This document shows positions 43,866 through 53,589 of a stretch of 64,000 bases of DNA, in pieces. Each line of letters starts with the position of its first letter. Positions within the stretch are counted from its first letter, which is position 1. The stretch spans positions 3,753,037-3,817,036 of the forward strand of contig NZ_AP014924.1 in the NCBI RefSeq assembly GCF_001544015.1. Direction: 5' to 3'. The position numbers were made by a program, and so were the translations under genes. The notes under the pieces are model-generated. The model searched no databases and was not told where the DNA came from. It was given only the letters and a program-made list of their open reading frames with translations. This DNA comes from Limnochorda pilosa. Lineage in GTDB: Bacteria > Bacillota > Limnochordia > Limnochordales > Limnochordaceae.

Positions 43866-45884
43866 CTAGGCGCACCCCGTCGCGGAGGCGCGGACGAGGA
43901 TGTCGGGCCGGCGGAGACGCCGGCCTTCCCATTCCACCTCCACCGCGGGCCAATCCTGGGGCGCGGTGAGCCACTCGGGGCCTTCCGGTGTGGCCAGCAG
44001 CGTGTCCTCGGACTTGGTGCCGGTGATCGACGGGTTCCACGCGAAAGCCTGATAGGGCTCCACGCGCCCGGCACTCGAGGGCCGCAGGAGCTCGTCCCGT
44101 CCCTCGTAGCCCGTGGGGCCCCCCTGGTGATGAAGCTGCCACTCGTCCGGGAAGCCGACGGCGGCGTAGGCGTGCTGGAGGGTGGCCCACAGGTCGCTGT
44201 AGGGCGTGCCCACCCGGGTGGCCAGGAAGAGGGCGGCGTCGACGGTGCAGCAGGCGCGATGGCGACGCTGCAGGTCGTCGTCCTGCGGCACGAAGGAGAC
44301 GAGACGGGTGAGGTTGGCGATGAGCCCGTGGCGCCTGCCGCAAGTCACCAGCATCACCCGGTCCCCCACCCGGTTCGTCGTCGGCAGGGGATGACGGTAG
44401 GCGCGAAGGCGGTCGTCGGCAGCCACGAGGGTGACCGTGGGTTCGATGCCCCTGGCCCAGAGGGCCTCTTCCAGCTGCGCGGCCACCTCCCACTCGCTCT
44501 GTCCGGGCAGGATCCTGCGGGCCACCGCTTCCACCGCCTCGGCGGTCTCCCGGCCCAGCAGGCGGTAGCGGGCCTGCTCGGGCAGGGTGAGCGGCACCCG
44601 CAGCCGCCGGATCTCCGCGTGCACCGGGGTCGTTCCGTAGGCGCCCGTATCGGACGCGGCCTTCCCGGTCAACAGGTGCGGGGTCGGGTCCGAGGCCGGA
44701 TCCCACCAGTCGAAGGTCCGCACCTCCCAAGGCTCCCCCCGCAGCTCCTCCCGGCGGATGCGCTCCCCTTCGATGCCCGTGGTGACCACCGTGCACCGGC
44801 CGCGGCGCACGACGACCCAGGCCGATCCCACGTCGGTCGCCTTGGGGACGTGGTTCCGGGCGCCCCCCGTCAGCCACGCGACGTTGTCCCTCCGCTGGAG
44901 GAGGAGCACGTCGTAGCCTGCCCGGTCCAACCACGCCTCGATCCGGGCGAGCTTCTCTCGTACCTCCTGGGAAAGGAGATCGGCCGCCCCTTCCCCGCGT
45001 TCCGCCGTCATCGACACCATCCCCTCCATGGTGGGCTCCAGAACGGGATATCGCCCCAGGGTCCGGACGTACCCCGCCACCGCCCCCAGCTCCTCGACCC
45101 CTCCGGCCACCCGGGGATCGTCGAGATCCCCCTCGATCTCGGCAAAGAACCGGTAAGCCCCCAGGTCGCCGCCAGCCGGGCGAGACTCGAGCCGCGTCAG
45201 GTTGACGTTCCGCCGGGCGAAAACCCCCAGGGCCTGGTAGAGGTTGCCCGGGCGGTCCGCGGCGAACGCAAAGACCACCGCCGTCTTCCGTCGAGCCCCC
45301 ACGGCCTCCGCGATCAGCCCCCGGGTCAGGAGCCAGAAGCGGGTGTGGTTCGCGCTCCGGTCCTGTACGTGGCGGTGCAGCACGGCCAAGCCGTAGCGTT
45401 CGGCCGCCCGGAGGCTACCCACGCACACCGTGGGATCCGTCCCCGCGGCCACCAGGCGGGCCGCCTCCGCTGTACTGGCGGCAGGCACCAGTTCCGCCCC
45501 TGGGAGCAGGCGGCTCAGGGTCGCCCGGCATTGGGCCAGGGCCTGCGGGTGGGAGAGCACGCGGGCCGGCGTGCCGGGGCCGGAGAGCCGGGTTCCGGGA
45601 CGTCCCAGGAGGTGGTGATCCACCGGCAGGATCCACTCGGCGCGGACGGCGACGCCCGGTGTCTCGGCCAGGAGATCCAGGACCCGGTCGACGCTGCCTT
45701 CGATGGAGTTCTCCACCGGCACCACCGCCCCGTCCAATCGGCCCGCGGCCAGGGCGGCCACCATCTGATCCAGGGTGGGCTCGGGGGCCAGGCGGAGGCC
45801 GGGCCAGAGCGTGCGGAGGCGGTCGGCCGCGGCCTCGCTGTGGCTCCCTTCAGGGCCCAGATAGCCGATGGCAAGCTCAGGCAT
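43866..45884 (-). CDS. pheA: Prephenate dehydratase fused to an M24 peptidase-like domain
   Basis: 672 aa in one uninterrupted frame from ATG at 45884. Residues 4-185 are a prephenate dehydratase (GPEGSHSE; VENSIEGSVD at 57-66; NHTRF at 179-183); 200-280 an ACT domain (PGNLYQAL, ESRP), all looking functional for phenylpyruvate synthesis and Phe feedback. From about 300 on it is an M24/creatinase-type fold (NVAWLTGGARNHV; YRHPLP at 496-501; HHQGGPTGYEGRDE; ITGTKSEDT). Two canonical metal aspartates appear replaced (TC at 514-515, N524), so peptidase activity is doubtful. A ribosome site GGAGGGG and ATG (residue 292) at 45011 could yield the second domain alone. Overlaps lipM by eight bases. 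Confidence 0.88.
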   Translation of the reverse strand: MPELAIGYLGPEGSHSEAAADRLRTLWPGLRLAPEPTLDQMVAALAAGRLDGAVVPVENSIEGSVDRVLDLLAETPGVAVRAEWILPVDHHLLGRPGTRLSGPGTPARVLSHPQALAQCRATLSRLLPGAELVPAASTAEAARLVAAGTDPTVCVGSLRAAERYGLAVLHRHVQDRSANHTRFWLLTRGLIAEAVGARRKTAVVFAFAADRPGNLYQALGVFARRNVNLTRLESRPAGGDLGAYRFFAEIEGDLDDPRVAGGVEELGAVAGYVRTLGRYPVLEPTMEGMVSMTAERGEGAADLLSQEVREKLARIEAWLDRAGYDVLLLQRRDNVAWLTGGARNHVPKATDVGSAWVVVRRGRCTVVTTGIEGERIRREELRGEPWEVRTFDWWDPASDPTPHLLTGKAASDTGAYGTTPVHAEIRRLRVPLTLPEQARYRLLGRETAEAVEAVARRILPGQSEWEVAAQLEEALWARGIEPTVTLVAADDRLRAYRHPLPTTNRVGDRVMLVTCGRRHGLIANLTRLVSFVPQDDDLQRRHRACCTVDAALFLATRVGTPYSDLWATLQHAYAAVGFPDEWQLHHQGGPTGYEGRDELLRPSSAGRVEPYQAFAWNPSITGTKSEDTLLATPEGPEWLTAPQDWPAVEVEWEGRRLRRPDILVRASATGCA

Positions 45885-46842
45885 GGTCCCCAACCTCTTG
45901 GAACCAGGGCGGCTCCTCCGGCTCCACCCGGTCCAGGTTCCATCCGTCCGAGCCGTACTTGTGCTCGGCGAGCCATCGGGCCAGCCGCTCCTCCCGCGGC
46001 GTGAGGGCGGCCGGCGTCACCTGCCAGCCCAGGGCCCGCCCGAAGCCCTGCTTAAGGGCGTCGGCGGCCTCCTCGAAGGACACGGGCCGCCCGAGCGCCT
46101 CGTCGAGGCTTGCCGCCGATTGGAGGACCCCCTCGCTCCGGCCCCCGCCGCCCAGGAGCTCCGCCGCCAGGGCCCGATCCAGGTGGAGCAGAAGGGAGCC
46201 GTGCTGCAGCACCCCCCCGTGGCGACGGAGCTGGGCGCTCCCCACCAGCTTCTTCCCTTCGGCCGCCAGCTCGTACCAGCTAGGTGCCTCGAAACAGAGG
46301 GCGCTGAGGTCCTGGGCCGCGCCTCGTCCCTCGGCACCCGCTGCGGCGGCTCCCTGTTCCCCCGCCACCGGGGCGGCAGCCTTCGCGTTACGGGGCAGCG
46401 GCCGGAGGAACTGGGGCTCCACGCCGAGAATGCGGAGCCCTTCGGCCAGGCCCTGGCTCAGAAGACGGTACGCCTCGGTGACGCTGGCCGGCAGGCCGAC
46501 GACCTCCGGGAGGACCACCGCGTACGTGACCTCATGGTCGTGAAGCACCGCCCGGCCGCCGGTGGGACGGCGCACCAGGCCGATCCTGCGCCGCCGGCAC
46601 GCCTCCAGGTCCACGTGGCCCCAGGCCTGCTGGAACCGGCCAAGGGAGAGGGTCGGCGGGTCCCACCGGTAGAAGCGCAGGGTGGGGACCGAGCGGCCCG
46701 CCCCCGCCTCACGCAGGATGGCCTCGTCCACGGCCATGTTCCAGGCGGGCGAGAGGGCCGCCATGGGGAGGAGGCGTACCCGGAGGCCTCGCGCATGGGC
46801 CGGCTTCGGGTGCCCGCTGGGTGCGGGGTTCCGGCGACTCAC
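45877..46842 (-). CDS. lipM: Octanoyltransferase LipM/lipoate ligase family
   Basis: 321 aa. NMAVDEAIL, RRPTGGRAVLH (91-101) and LVGSAQLRRHGGVLQHGSLL are family hallmarks. Cys183 in ALCFEAPSWYE corresponds to the LipM catalytic cysteine and Lys198 to the conserved lysine in GKKLVGSAQ. LipM moves octanoyl from ACP to GcvH, whose gene is in the same operon. An Ala/Gly-rich insert (about 154-176) is unusual. Its start overlaps the gcvPB stop (ATGA). Confidence 0.87.
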   Translation of the reverse strand: MSRRNPAPSGHPKPAHARGLRVRLLPMAALSPAWNMAVDEAILREAGAGRSVPTLRFYRWDPPTLSLGRFQQAWGHVDLEACRRRRIGLVRRPTGGRAVLHDHEVTYAVVLPEVVGLPASVTEAYRLLSQGLAEGLRILGVEPQFLRPLPRNAKAAAPVAGEQGAAAAGAEGRGAAQDLSALCFEAPSWYELAAEGKKLVGSAQLRRHGGVLQHGSLLLHLDRALAAELLGGGGRSEGVLQSAASLDEALGRPVSFEEAADALKQGFGRALGWQVTPAALTPREERLARWLAEHKYGSDGWNLDRVEPEEPPWFQEVGDHA

Positions 46843-48362
46843 GGGCGGCCCTCGCCCCCTTCGGGTCGCCAGCGGAGGTTCGGGTGGCGCGCGGCCTCGG
46901 CCTCGTCGAGCCGGCGTACGGGGGTATGATAGGGCGCGTGGTGGAGCAGGTCAGCGTTCGCCTCCGCCTCCGCGTGGATGGCCGCCAGGGCATCGACGAA
47001 GGCATCCAGGGTCTCCGGCGTCTCGGTCTCCGTCGGCTCGATCATGAGCGCCTCTTCCACCACCAGGGGGAAGTAGACGGTCGGCGGGTGGAAGCCGTAG
47101 TCGAGGAGCCGCTTGGCAATGTCCAGGGCCCGCACGCCGTGCTCCTTCCACGGGCGGGCCGACACCACGAACTCGTGCATGCACGGCCGGTCGTAGGGCA
47201 CCTCGAACAGGTCCCGCAGCCGGGCCAGCAGGTAGTTGGCGTTGAGCACCGCGTCCTCCGAGACCTGACGGAGACCCTCGGCCCCCATGGCCAGAATGTA
47301 CGCGTACGCCCGCACCATCACTCCGAAGTGGCCGTGGAACGCCCGCACCTGCCCAATGCTCTTCGGGCGGTCGTAGACCAGCTGAAAGCGGTCTTCCGTC
47401 TTCTCCACGATAGGAACGGGCAGGAAGGGCTCCAGCACCTGGCTGACGGCAATGGGCCCCGAACCCGGCCCGCCGCCGCCGTGGGGGGTGGAGAAGGTCT
47501 TGTGCAGGTTGAAGTGGACGATGTCGAACCCCATGTCGCCCGGCCTGGAGATGCCGAGGATGGCGTTGGCGTTGGCGCCGTCGTAGTAGAGCAGGCCCCC
47601 CGCTTCATGGACCAGCCGCGCGATCTCCAGGATGTTCTCGTCGTAGAGGCCGAGGGTGTTGGGGTTGGTCAGCATCAGCCCGGCCGTGCGCGCGCCCACC
47701 GAGCGGCGGAGCACCTCCAGGTCCATCCCGCCCCGGGCGTCCGACGGGATCTGGGCCACCCGGTAGCCGGCCATGCCGGCACTGGCCGGATTGGTGCCGT
47801 GGGCCGAGTCGGGGATGAGAATCTCGTCCCTGGGCGGGTCGCCGGCCACTGCATGGGCCTTGTGGTACGCCTTGATCAGCATCAGGCCCGTGAGCTCCCC
47901 GTGGGCACCCGCCGCGGGCTGCAGGGTAGCGCGAGAGAGGCCGGCCACCTCGCAGAGCCACCGCTCCAGCTCCCACATGAGGCGGAGCGCGCCCTGAACG
48001 GTCTCCTCCGGCTGGTACGGATGGATGCGGCTGAACCCTGGCAGCGCCACGAACTCCTCGTGGATCTTGGGGTTGTACTTCATGGTGCACGATCCCAGCG
48101 GGTAGAAGCCGGTGTCCACCGAGAAGTTCCTCTGGGAGAGACGCGTGTAGTGCCGTACCACCTCAGGCTCGGAGAGCTCGGGAAGGTCCGGAGGCGCGTT
48201 CCTGAGGAAACGGGCCGGCACCCCGTCGGTCAGGGGGGGCACGCCGGCGCCTAGGGGCGCGAAGTCCATGGCCCGCCGTCCGCCCGAACCGCGTTCGAAG
48301 ATGAGCGGTTCGGAGGGGCGCGCCGTCTGGAGCTGGCTTCCCTTGAGGTTTGCGTGGTCCAT
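46839..48362 (-). CDS. gcvPB: Glycine dehydrogenase (decarboxylating) subunit 2
   Basis: 507 aa. FYPLGSCTMKYNPK, QPAAGAHGELTGL, DSAHGTNPASA and the PLP lysine motif HFNLHKTFSTPHGGGGPG identify the catalytic C-terminal half of P-protein, split from subunit 1 as in most Firmicutes. With subunit 1 it decarboxylates glycine and loads aminomethyl onto GcvH. It follows gcvPA by 24 bases. Confidence 0.96.
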   Translation of the reverse strand: MDHANLKGSQLQTARPSEPLIFERGSGGRRAMDFAPLGAGVPPLTDGVPARFLRNAPPDLPELSEPEVVRHYTRLSQRNFSVDTGFYPLGSCTMKYNPKIHEEFVALPGFSRIHPYQPEETVQGALRLMWELERWLCEVAGLSRATLQPAAGAHGELTGLMLIKAYHKAHAVAGDPPRDEILIPDSAHGTNPASAGMAGYRVAQIPSDARGGMDLEVLRRSVGARTAGLMLTNPNTLGLYDENILEIARLVHEAGGLLYYDGANANAILGISRPGDMGFDIVHFNLHKTFSTPHGGGGPGSGPIAVSQVLEPFLPVPIVEKTEDRFQLVYDRPKSIGQVRAFHGHFGVMVRAYAYILAMGAEGLRQVSEDAVLNANYLLARLRDLFEVPYDRPCMHEFVVSARPWKEHGVRALDIAKRLLDYGFHPPTVYFPLVVEEALMIEPTETETPETLDAFVDALAAIHAEAEANADLLHHAPYHTPVRRLDEAEAARHPNLRWRPEGGEGRP

Positions 48363-48386
48363 GATGAGCCTCCTCTCCTCCCGCCC

Positions 48387-49736
48387 TCAGGCGGCCGCCA
48401 GGATCCGCCGCAGGCTCTCGACCAGCCGTTCGATGTCCTCCAGGGTCCGGGCCTCGGTGACGCTCACCAGCAGCAGGCGGTCCCATGCGGCCTGGAAGCG
48501 GCCCAGGGAGAGGCCTGCCAGGAGGCCGTCCTGAAGAAGCGCGTGCACCACCGGCCCGGCAGGCCGGGGAAGCTTCAGGGTGAACTCGAAGAAGAAGGGC
48601 TGCGGCCACGCCAGGCGCACCCCCGGCAACCCGCAGAGCCGCGCCTGGGCGGCGTGGGCGAGGCGCGCTGACCGTCCGGCCACCTCCGCCAGTCCCTCGG
48701 GCCCCGCCGTGGCCAGGTAGACCGTGGCCGCCAGGGCGTTGAGGGCGTTGTTGGTGCAGATGTTGGAGGTGGCTCGTTCCCGGCGGATGTGCTGTTCCCG
48801 GGTCTGCAGGGTGAGCACGAAGCCCCTGCGGCCCTCCTCGTCGTGGGTCGCGCCGGTGATGCGCCCAGGCATGCGGCGCACCAAGGCCTCGCGCACCGCG
48901 AAGTAGCCCGCGTACGGCCCGCCGAAACTCAGGCTGTTGCCCAGGGGTTGAACGTCTCCGACGGCCACGTCGGCTCCGTACTGGGCCGGGGGACGGAGGA
49001 CGCCGAGCGACACCGGGTCCGCCGCCACCACCAGGAGCGCCCCCCGGGCGTGGACCAGGTCCGCCAGCCCGTCGGTCTCCTCCAGGATGCCGAAGAAGTT
49101 GGGCTGCTGGACCAGCAGGGCCGCCGCGTCGTCCGCCAGGAGCCCTTCCAACCGGTGCCGGTCGAGACGCCCGTCCTTCATGGGGACGGTGACCAGCTCC
49201 CGGTCCTGGTGGGCCAGGTAGGTGGCCGCCACGCGGCGGTACTCGGGGTGGACGGTCTCGGCCACCAGGACCCTCCCGCGACCCGTGGCGCCGCAGCTCA
49301 TCGCGGCCGCCTCGGCCAGGGCTGTCGAGGCATCGTACATGGACGCGTTGGCCACGTCCATCCCCGTGAGCAAGCAGACCATGCTCTGGAACTCGTAGAT
49401 CGCCTGCAGGACGCCCTGGCTCACCTCGGGCTGGTAGGGCGTGTAGGCGGTGTAGAATTCGGATCGGGCCACGGCGTGCCGGACCGCGGCGGGCACCACC
49501 CGGTCGTAGGCCCCCGCGCCGAGGAACGAGATGAGCTCGTCGGCGTGCCGGTTCTCTGCCGCGAGGCGGCGCATGTGGGCCGACAGCTCCGGTTCAGCCA
49601 GCGGACCCGGCAGGTCCAGGGGCTGGGAGCGGCGGGCCTCAGGCGGGATGGCTTCGAAGAGTTCCTCGACGCGTGAAACGCCGATGCGGTCCAGCATGCG
49701 TCGCCGATCCGCACCGGTCAGGGGCAGGTAGCGCAC
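48387..49736 (-). CDS. gcvPA: Glycine dehydrogenase (decarboxylating) subunit 1
   Basis: 449 aa. RRMLDRIGV, FLGAGAYDRVVPAAV, YTPYQPEVSQGVLQAIYEFQ, VANASMYDASTALAEA and LSFGGPYAGYFAVRE are typical of the N-terminal half of P-protein, which is PLP-dependent only as a complex with subunit 2. GTG start. The gene follows gcvH by 33 bases. Confidence 0.96.
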   Translation of the reverse strand: MRYLPLTGADRRRMLDRIGVSRVEELFEAIPPEARRSQPLDLPGPLAEPELSAHMRRLAAENRHADELISFLGAGAYDRVVPAAVRHAVARSEFYTAYTPYQPEVSQGVLQAIYEFQSMVCLLTGMDVANASMYDASTALAEAAAMSCGATGRGRVLVAETVHPEYRRVAATYLAHQDRELVTVPMKDGRLDRHRLEGLLADDAAALLVQQPNFFGILEETDGLADLVHARGALLVVAADPVSLGVLRPPAQYGADVAVGDVQPLGNSLSFGGPYAGYFAVREALVRRMPGRITGATHDEEGRRGFVLTLQTREQHIRRERATSNICTNNALNALAATVYLATAGPEGLAEVAGRSARLAHAAQARLCGLPGVRLAWPQPFFFEFTLKLPRPAGPVVHALLQDGLLAGLSLGRFQAAWDRLLLVSVTEARTLEDIERLVESLRRILAAA

Positions 49737-49769
49737 CTGGGCGCCTCCTCTCTGGGGCTGGCCGGCTCG

Positions 49770-50153
49770 TCAGCCTGCCTGCACGTGCCGCGCGTATGCG
49801 GCGGCGTCCATGAGTCCGGCGACGGCGGCGGGGTCGGCTACCTCGATGACCGCGATCCACCCGTCGCCGTAGGGATCCTGGTTGATCTTCTCGGGTGCAT
49901 CGGCCAGGGACTGGTTGACCTGCGCCACCCGGCCCTCGAGGGGCGCGTACACGTCGGAGACGGACTTCACCGATTCCACCACGGCGAAGCCATCGCCGGG
50001 CTTCACCTGCTGGCCCACGCTGGGAAGGTCCACGTAGACCACGTCGCCCAGTTGGTCCTGGGCATAGTCCGTGATGCCGACCGTGGCGCGGTTGCCCTCC
50101 AGGCGGATCCACTCATGCTCGTCGGTGTACTTCAGGTCCTCAGGAAACGTCAC
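49770..50153 (-). CDS. gcvH: Glycine cleavage system H protein
   Basis: 127 aa. YTDEHEWIRLEGNRATVGITDYAQDQLGDVVYVDLP and the lipoyl-lysine loop ESVKSVSD (Lys63) are standard. The lipoyl arm shuttles the aminomethyl group between P, T and L proteins; lipM in the same operon can supply the octanoyl precursor. No L protein gene is seen in the window. Confidence 0.96.
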   Translation of the reverse strand: MTFPEDLKYTDEHEWIRLEGNRATVGITDYAQDQLGDVVYVDLPSVGQQVKPGDGFAVVESVKSVSDVYAPLEGRVAQVNQSLADAPEKINQDPYGDGWIAVIEVADPAAVAGLMDAAAYARHVQAG

Positions 50154-50193
50154 GACACGAGCCTCCCTTCGTGGTCAGCGGACGCGTGGGTGG

Positions 50194-51300
50194 TCATGCC
50201 CCGGGCCTTTTGGTCCTGGAGGGCACGAAAGGCCCGCGACGCGTCCGTACGGGGACCTTCTTTCCGCGCACCAGGACGGCCAGCTCCTGGTCCGGGCGGG
50301 CCAGCGGGGCGGGAACGTAGCCCATCCCGATGGGCGCTTCGGCGTTGGGCGAGTAGGCTCCGCTCGTCACCTCGCCGACGGGTTCACCGTCCGGACCCGC
50401 GATGGGGTACCCGTGGCGGGGCACCGCCCCGCCCTCCTGCTGGAAGGCGACACGCCTGCGGGCAACCCCCTGCTCCTTTTGCCGGGCGATCGCTTCGCGG
50501 CCCACGAAGTCGCCCTTCTCAAGCTTCACCACCCACGCCAGGCCCGCCTCCAGGGGTGAGGTGTGCTCGTCGATATCGTTGCCGTACAGGGGGTACGCCA
50601 TCTCCAGGCGCAGGACGTCCCGGGCCCCCAGGCCCGCGGGCTTGACGCCCTCCGAGGAGACCAGCTTCTCCCATACCGCGGGCGCGTCGTCCCACGCCAG
50701 GTAGAGCTCGAAGCCGTCTTCCCCCGTGTAGCCCGTGCGGCTGACGAGCGCCTCCTTCCCCGCCACCCGGCCGCGCCGGGCGTGGTAGAAGGCGAGATCC
50801 GCGGGCGACGGCTCGGCCAGGCGGCTCATGATGCCCTCCGCCTCGGGACCTTGCAACGCGATGAGGGCCGTCCGCAGGCTGCGGTCTTCCAGGACGACGC
50901 CTGGGGGACGGTACGCGTCCAGGAAGGCGAAGTCCTTGCTGCGGTTCGCGGCGTTCACCACCAGCATGAAGCCGCGGTCGAGGCGGTAGACCACCAGGTC
51001 GTCGAGGATACCTCCCGATGGATGACAGAGCAGGGAATACTGGGCCGCTCCAGGGCGAAGCAGGGTGACGTCGTTGGTGAGCATGCGCTGGAGGAAGGCC
51101 TCGGCGTCCGGTCCTTCCACCCAGAACTCGCCCATGTGCGAGAGATCGAAAAGGCCTGCACGGCGCCGAACGTGCGCGGCCTCGGCCAGAATGCCCTCGG
51201 GATACTGCACCGGCATCTCCCAGCCGGCAAACCCGATGAGCCGGGCGCCTAGGCCGGCGTGGGCCTCGCGCAGGGGTGTCCGCAGGAGATCCGCGACCAA
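50194..51300 (-). CDS. gcvT: Aminomethyltransferase (glycine cleavage T protein)
   Basis: 368 aa from TTG at 51300 (GGGGAGG eight bases before). [60 protein letters not shown] and a C-terminal [19 protein letters not shown] are classic. It transfers the methylene group to THF and releases ammonia. First gene of the gcvT-gcvH-gcvPA-gcvPB-lipM-pheA operon. I looked for a glycine riboswitch upstream and saw none. Confidence 0.95.
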   Translation of the reverse strand: MVADLLRTPLREAHAGLGARLIGFAGWEMPVQYPEGILAEAAHVRRRAGLFDLSHMGEFWVEGPDAEAFLQRMLTNDVTLLRPGAAQYSLLCHPSGGILDDLVVYRLDRGFMLVVNAANRSKDFAFLDAYRPPGVVLEDRSLRTALIALQGPEAEGIMSRLAEPSPADLAFYHARRGRVAGKEALVSRTGYTGEDGFELYLAWDDAPAVWEKLVSSEGVKPAGLGARDVLRLEMAYPLYGNDIDEHTSPLEAGLAWVVKLEKGDFVGREAIARQKEQGVARRRVAFQQEGGAVPRHGYPIAGPDGEPVGEVTSGAYSPNAEAPIGMGYVPAPLARPDQELAVLVRGKKVPVRTRRGPFVPSRTKRPGA

Positions 51301-51301
51301 T

Positions 51302-51437
51302 GGGCTCGCCTCCCCTACATAACTTACCGCCGCCGGGGGGGAATCCTGCCGGGCCGCCCCCGGGGCGCACACCCCGGTGCCCTCATCGATATAATGCACC
51401 GATCTGCCTCGGGTGGGCGGCGGAAGGAGGCGAGCCC
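51302..51437. repeat. 12-bp inverted repeat covering two divergent ribosome sites
   Basis: GGGCTCGCCTCC (51302-51313) and GGAGGCGAGCCC (51426-51437) are perfect reverse complements. One is the ribosome site of gcvT (minus strand), the other that of the small plus-strand frame. Confidence 0.7.
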
Positions 51438-51439
51438 CG

Positions 51440-51544
51440 ATGTGGACCACGTTGCTGGAGCGGCTCCTCAGCCCGATCCTGCGCCGCAGGAAGAAGACGG
51501 TCGTGGTCGTCTGGAGCCGGAAGCGAAGCGGCCAGGGGAAGTGA
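51440..51544 (+). CDS. Candidate 34-residue basic peptide
   Basis: A short frame starts with ATG at 51440, preceded by AAGGAGG at good spacing and by TATAAT at 51390-51395 (no matching -35). The product begins [19 protein letters not shown], then a VVVV stretch and a basic end; it could be an amphipathic or membrane-active helix. It converges on sucD. No homologue is known to me, so this is a candidate only. Confidence 0.35.
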   Translation: MWTTLLERLLSPILRRRKKTVVVVWSRKRSGQGK

Positions 51545-51574
51545 TCCGCCCCCGGCCGCAGTGCCGGAGGTTGC

Positions 51575-52438
51575 TCAGAGCCTCTCGGACACCAGGTCCA
51601 CGATCTCGCCCACGGTTTCCGCCACGGGCACCCCCGCCGCGGTGAGGGCTTCGATCTTCGACTGGGCCGTGCCGGTACCGCCCGAGATGATGGCCCCCGC
51701 ATGGCCCATCCGCTTTCCCTCGGGCGCGCTCCGTCCCGAGATGAAGCCGACCACCGGCGTCTTCATCTCCCGGATGACGCGGGCCGCCTCCTCCTCGTCC
51801 GAGCCGCCGATCTCACCGATCAGGACCACCACCTGCGTGGCCGGGTCTCTCTCGAACAGGTCCAGAACGTCTACGAAGCGGGTCCCGATGATGGGGTCCC
51901 CGCCGACGCCGACGCAGGTGGACTGCCCCAGGCCCCGCTCTCCCAGCTCGGCGACCACCTGGTACGTGAGGGTGCCGCTGCGGGAGACGACGCCGACGGG
52001 TCCCCTCTGGAAGATGGAACCCGGAAGGATCCCCAGGAGCGCTTCACCCGGGGTGATGAGGCCGGGGCAGTTGGGCCCGATCAACCGGCTGCCCCTGGAC
52101 CGGGCATAGGCGGTGGCCCGCACCATGTCGCGCACGGGGATCCCCTCCGTGATGCACACGATGAGCTCGATGCCTGCGTCGGCCGCCTCCGTCACCGCGT
52201 CGGCGGCGAAGGCCGCCGGCACGAAGATGACCGAGGCGTCAGCGCCGGTGGCCGCGCGGGCCTCGGCCACGGTGTTGAACACCGGCACGCCTTCCACCTG
52301 CTCTCCAGCCCGCCCCGGCGTGACGCCCGCCACCAGCCGGGTGCCGTACGCCTTCATCTGGGCCGTGTGAAAGCGTCCCTCCCGCCCGGTGATGGCCTGC
52401 ACCAGAACCCGGGTCTCCGAATCGACCAGGATGCTCAT
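51575..52438 (-). CDS. sucD: Succinate-CoA ligase alpha subunit
   Basis: 287 aa. [43 protein letters not shown] and the phosphohistidine loop [13 protein letters not shown] (His246) are intact. With SucC it interconverts succinyl-CoA and succinate with NTP formation. The ATG at 52438 overlaps the sucC stop (ATGA). It is also a relative of malate-CoA ligase, but length and motifs favour SucD. Confidence 0.93.
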   Translation of the reverse strand: MSILVDSETRVLVQAITGREGRFHTAQMKAYGTRLVAGVTPGRAGEQVEGVPVFNTVAEARAATGADASVIFVPAAFAADAVTEAADAGIELIVCITEGIPVRDMVRATAYARSRGSRLIGPNCPGLITPGEALLGILPGSIFQRGPVGVVSRSGTLTYQVVAELGERGLGQSTCVGVGGDPIIGTRFVDVLDLFERDPATQVVVLIGEIGGSDEEEAARVIREMKTPVVGFISGRSAPEGKRMGHAGAIISGGTGTAQSKIEALTAAGVPVAETVGEIVDLVSERL

Positions 52439-53589
52439 CGCCCGTCCCCCCTGGGTGCGTCTGCGGCAAGCTGCACGACGCGGCGCGCCGCGTCGAGGAA
52501 GGTGGCTGCCGGTTCCATGGGCGACCCCTGGAGCAACGCCCGCCCTTCCGCCTCCCGGGTGCCCGCCAGGCGGACCACCAGCGGAGCCCGCACCTGAACG
52601 CCGTCCAGGGCCTCCAGGAGGCCCCGAGCCACCTCGTCGCAGCGCGTGATCCCTCCGAAGACGTTGATCAGCACCGCGGAGACGTCCCGGTCCGACAGGA
52701 CCAGCTGCAGGGCGCGGCGCACGACCTCCGCTTTGGCGCCTCCGCCGATGTCCAGGAAGTTGGCGGGCGAGCCCCCCTGGCGCTGGATCATGTCGAGGGT
52801 GGCCATCACCAGCCCGGCTCCGTTGCCGATGACGCCCACGTTGCCGGTGAGTTTCACGTAGGCGAGCCCCTCCGCGCGGGCTTGCCGCTCCAGGGAATGG
52901 TCGGCTTCGGCGGAGCTCTCCCGCTCCCACTCGGGGTGCCGGAAGGCGGCATTGTCGTCGGTCTCCACCTTGGCATCCAGGGCGATCAGCGAGCCGTCGT
53001 CCAGCAACGCGAGGGGGTTGATCTCGACCAGCATGGCGTCCTGCTCTTCCTGGACGCGCGCGATCTGGGCCAGCCGTTCCTGGAACGCGGGCACCGCGTC
53101 GTTGGGAATCCCCGCCCGGCTGGCGGCGTTCAGGGCATGGAAGGGCCGCAGGCCCAGCAGCGGGTCGAGCCAGACTTTGGCGATCCGGTCGGGCATGGTG
53201 GCTGCGAGCTCCTCGATGTCCATTCCGCCTTGCCCCGAGGCGATGACCACGTAGCGCTGGCGGTCGCGATCGAGGGTGAGGCTGACGTAGAACTCCTGGC
53301 GGATGGCCACCGCTTTCTCAACGAGAAGCCTGTCGACCGTGAAGCCCCGGATCTCTCGGCCCAGGAGCTCGCGGGCGGCCGCCTCGGCCTCCTCCGGCGA
53401 CGAGGCGAGCTTGACGCCCCCGGCTTTCCCGCGGCCCCCGATGGGGATCTGAACCTTGACCGCCACCCGGCCCCCTAGCGCTTGCCCGGCGATTCGGGCC
53501 TCCTCCGGGCTTCGGATCACCCGCCCGTCGGGAACGGGCACGCCGGCGGCGCGGAAGAGCGCCTTGGCCTGGTATTCGTAGAGTCGCAT
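52435..53589 (-). CDS. sucC: Succinate-CoA ligase beta subunit
   Basis: 384 aa from ATG at 53589. An ATP-grasp domain ([47 protein letters not shown]) and a CoA-ligase domain ([43 protein letters not shown]) are in the normal order. Forms the sucCD operon; the 135-base upstream region shows no promoter I can call with confidence. Confidence 0.94.
   Translation of the reverse strand: MRLYEYQAKALFRAAGVPVPDGRVIRSPEEARIAGQALGGRVAVKVQIPIGGRGKAGGVKLASSPEEAEAAARELLGREIRGFTVDRLLVEKAVAIRQEFYVSLTLDRDRQRYVVIASGQGGMDIEELAATMPDRIAKVWLDPLLGLRPFHALNAASRAGIPNDAVPAFQERLAQIARVQEEQDAMLVEINPLALLDDGSLIALDAKVETDDNAAFRHPEWERESSAEADHSLERQARAEGLAYVKLTGNVGVIGNGAGLVMATLDMIQRQGGSPANFLDIGGGAKAEVVRRALQLVLSDRDVSAVLINVFGGITRCDEVARGLLEALDGVQVRAPLVVRLAGTREAEGRALLQGSPMEPAATFLDAARRVVQLAADAPRGDGR

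Noticed and set aside
46611..46625. CCACGTGG inside lipM as a third parS site
   Set aside because: Only the central eight bases match; the flanks do not fit the parS palindrome.
51301..51440. Glycine riboswitch before gcvT
   Set aside because: I looked for the conserved glycine-aptamer core on the minus strand and did not find it.
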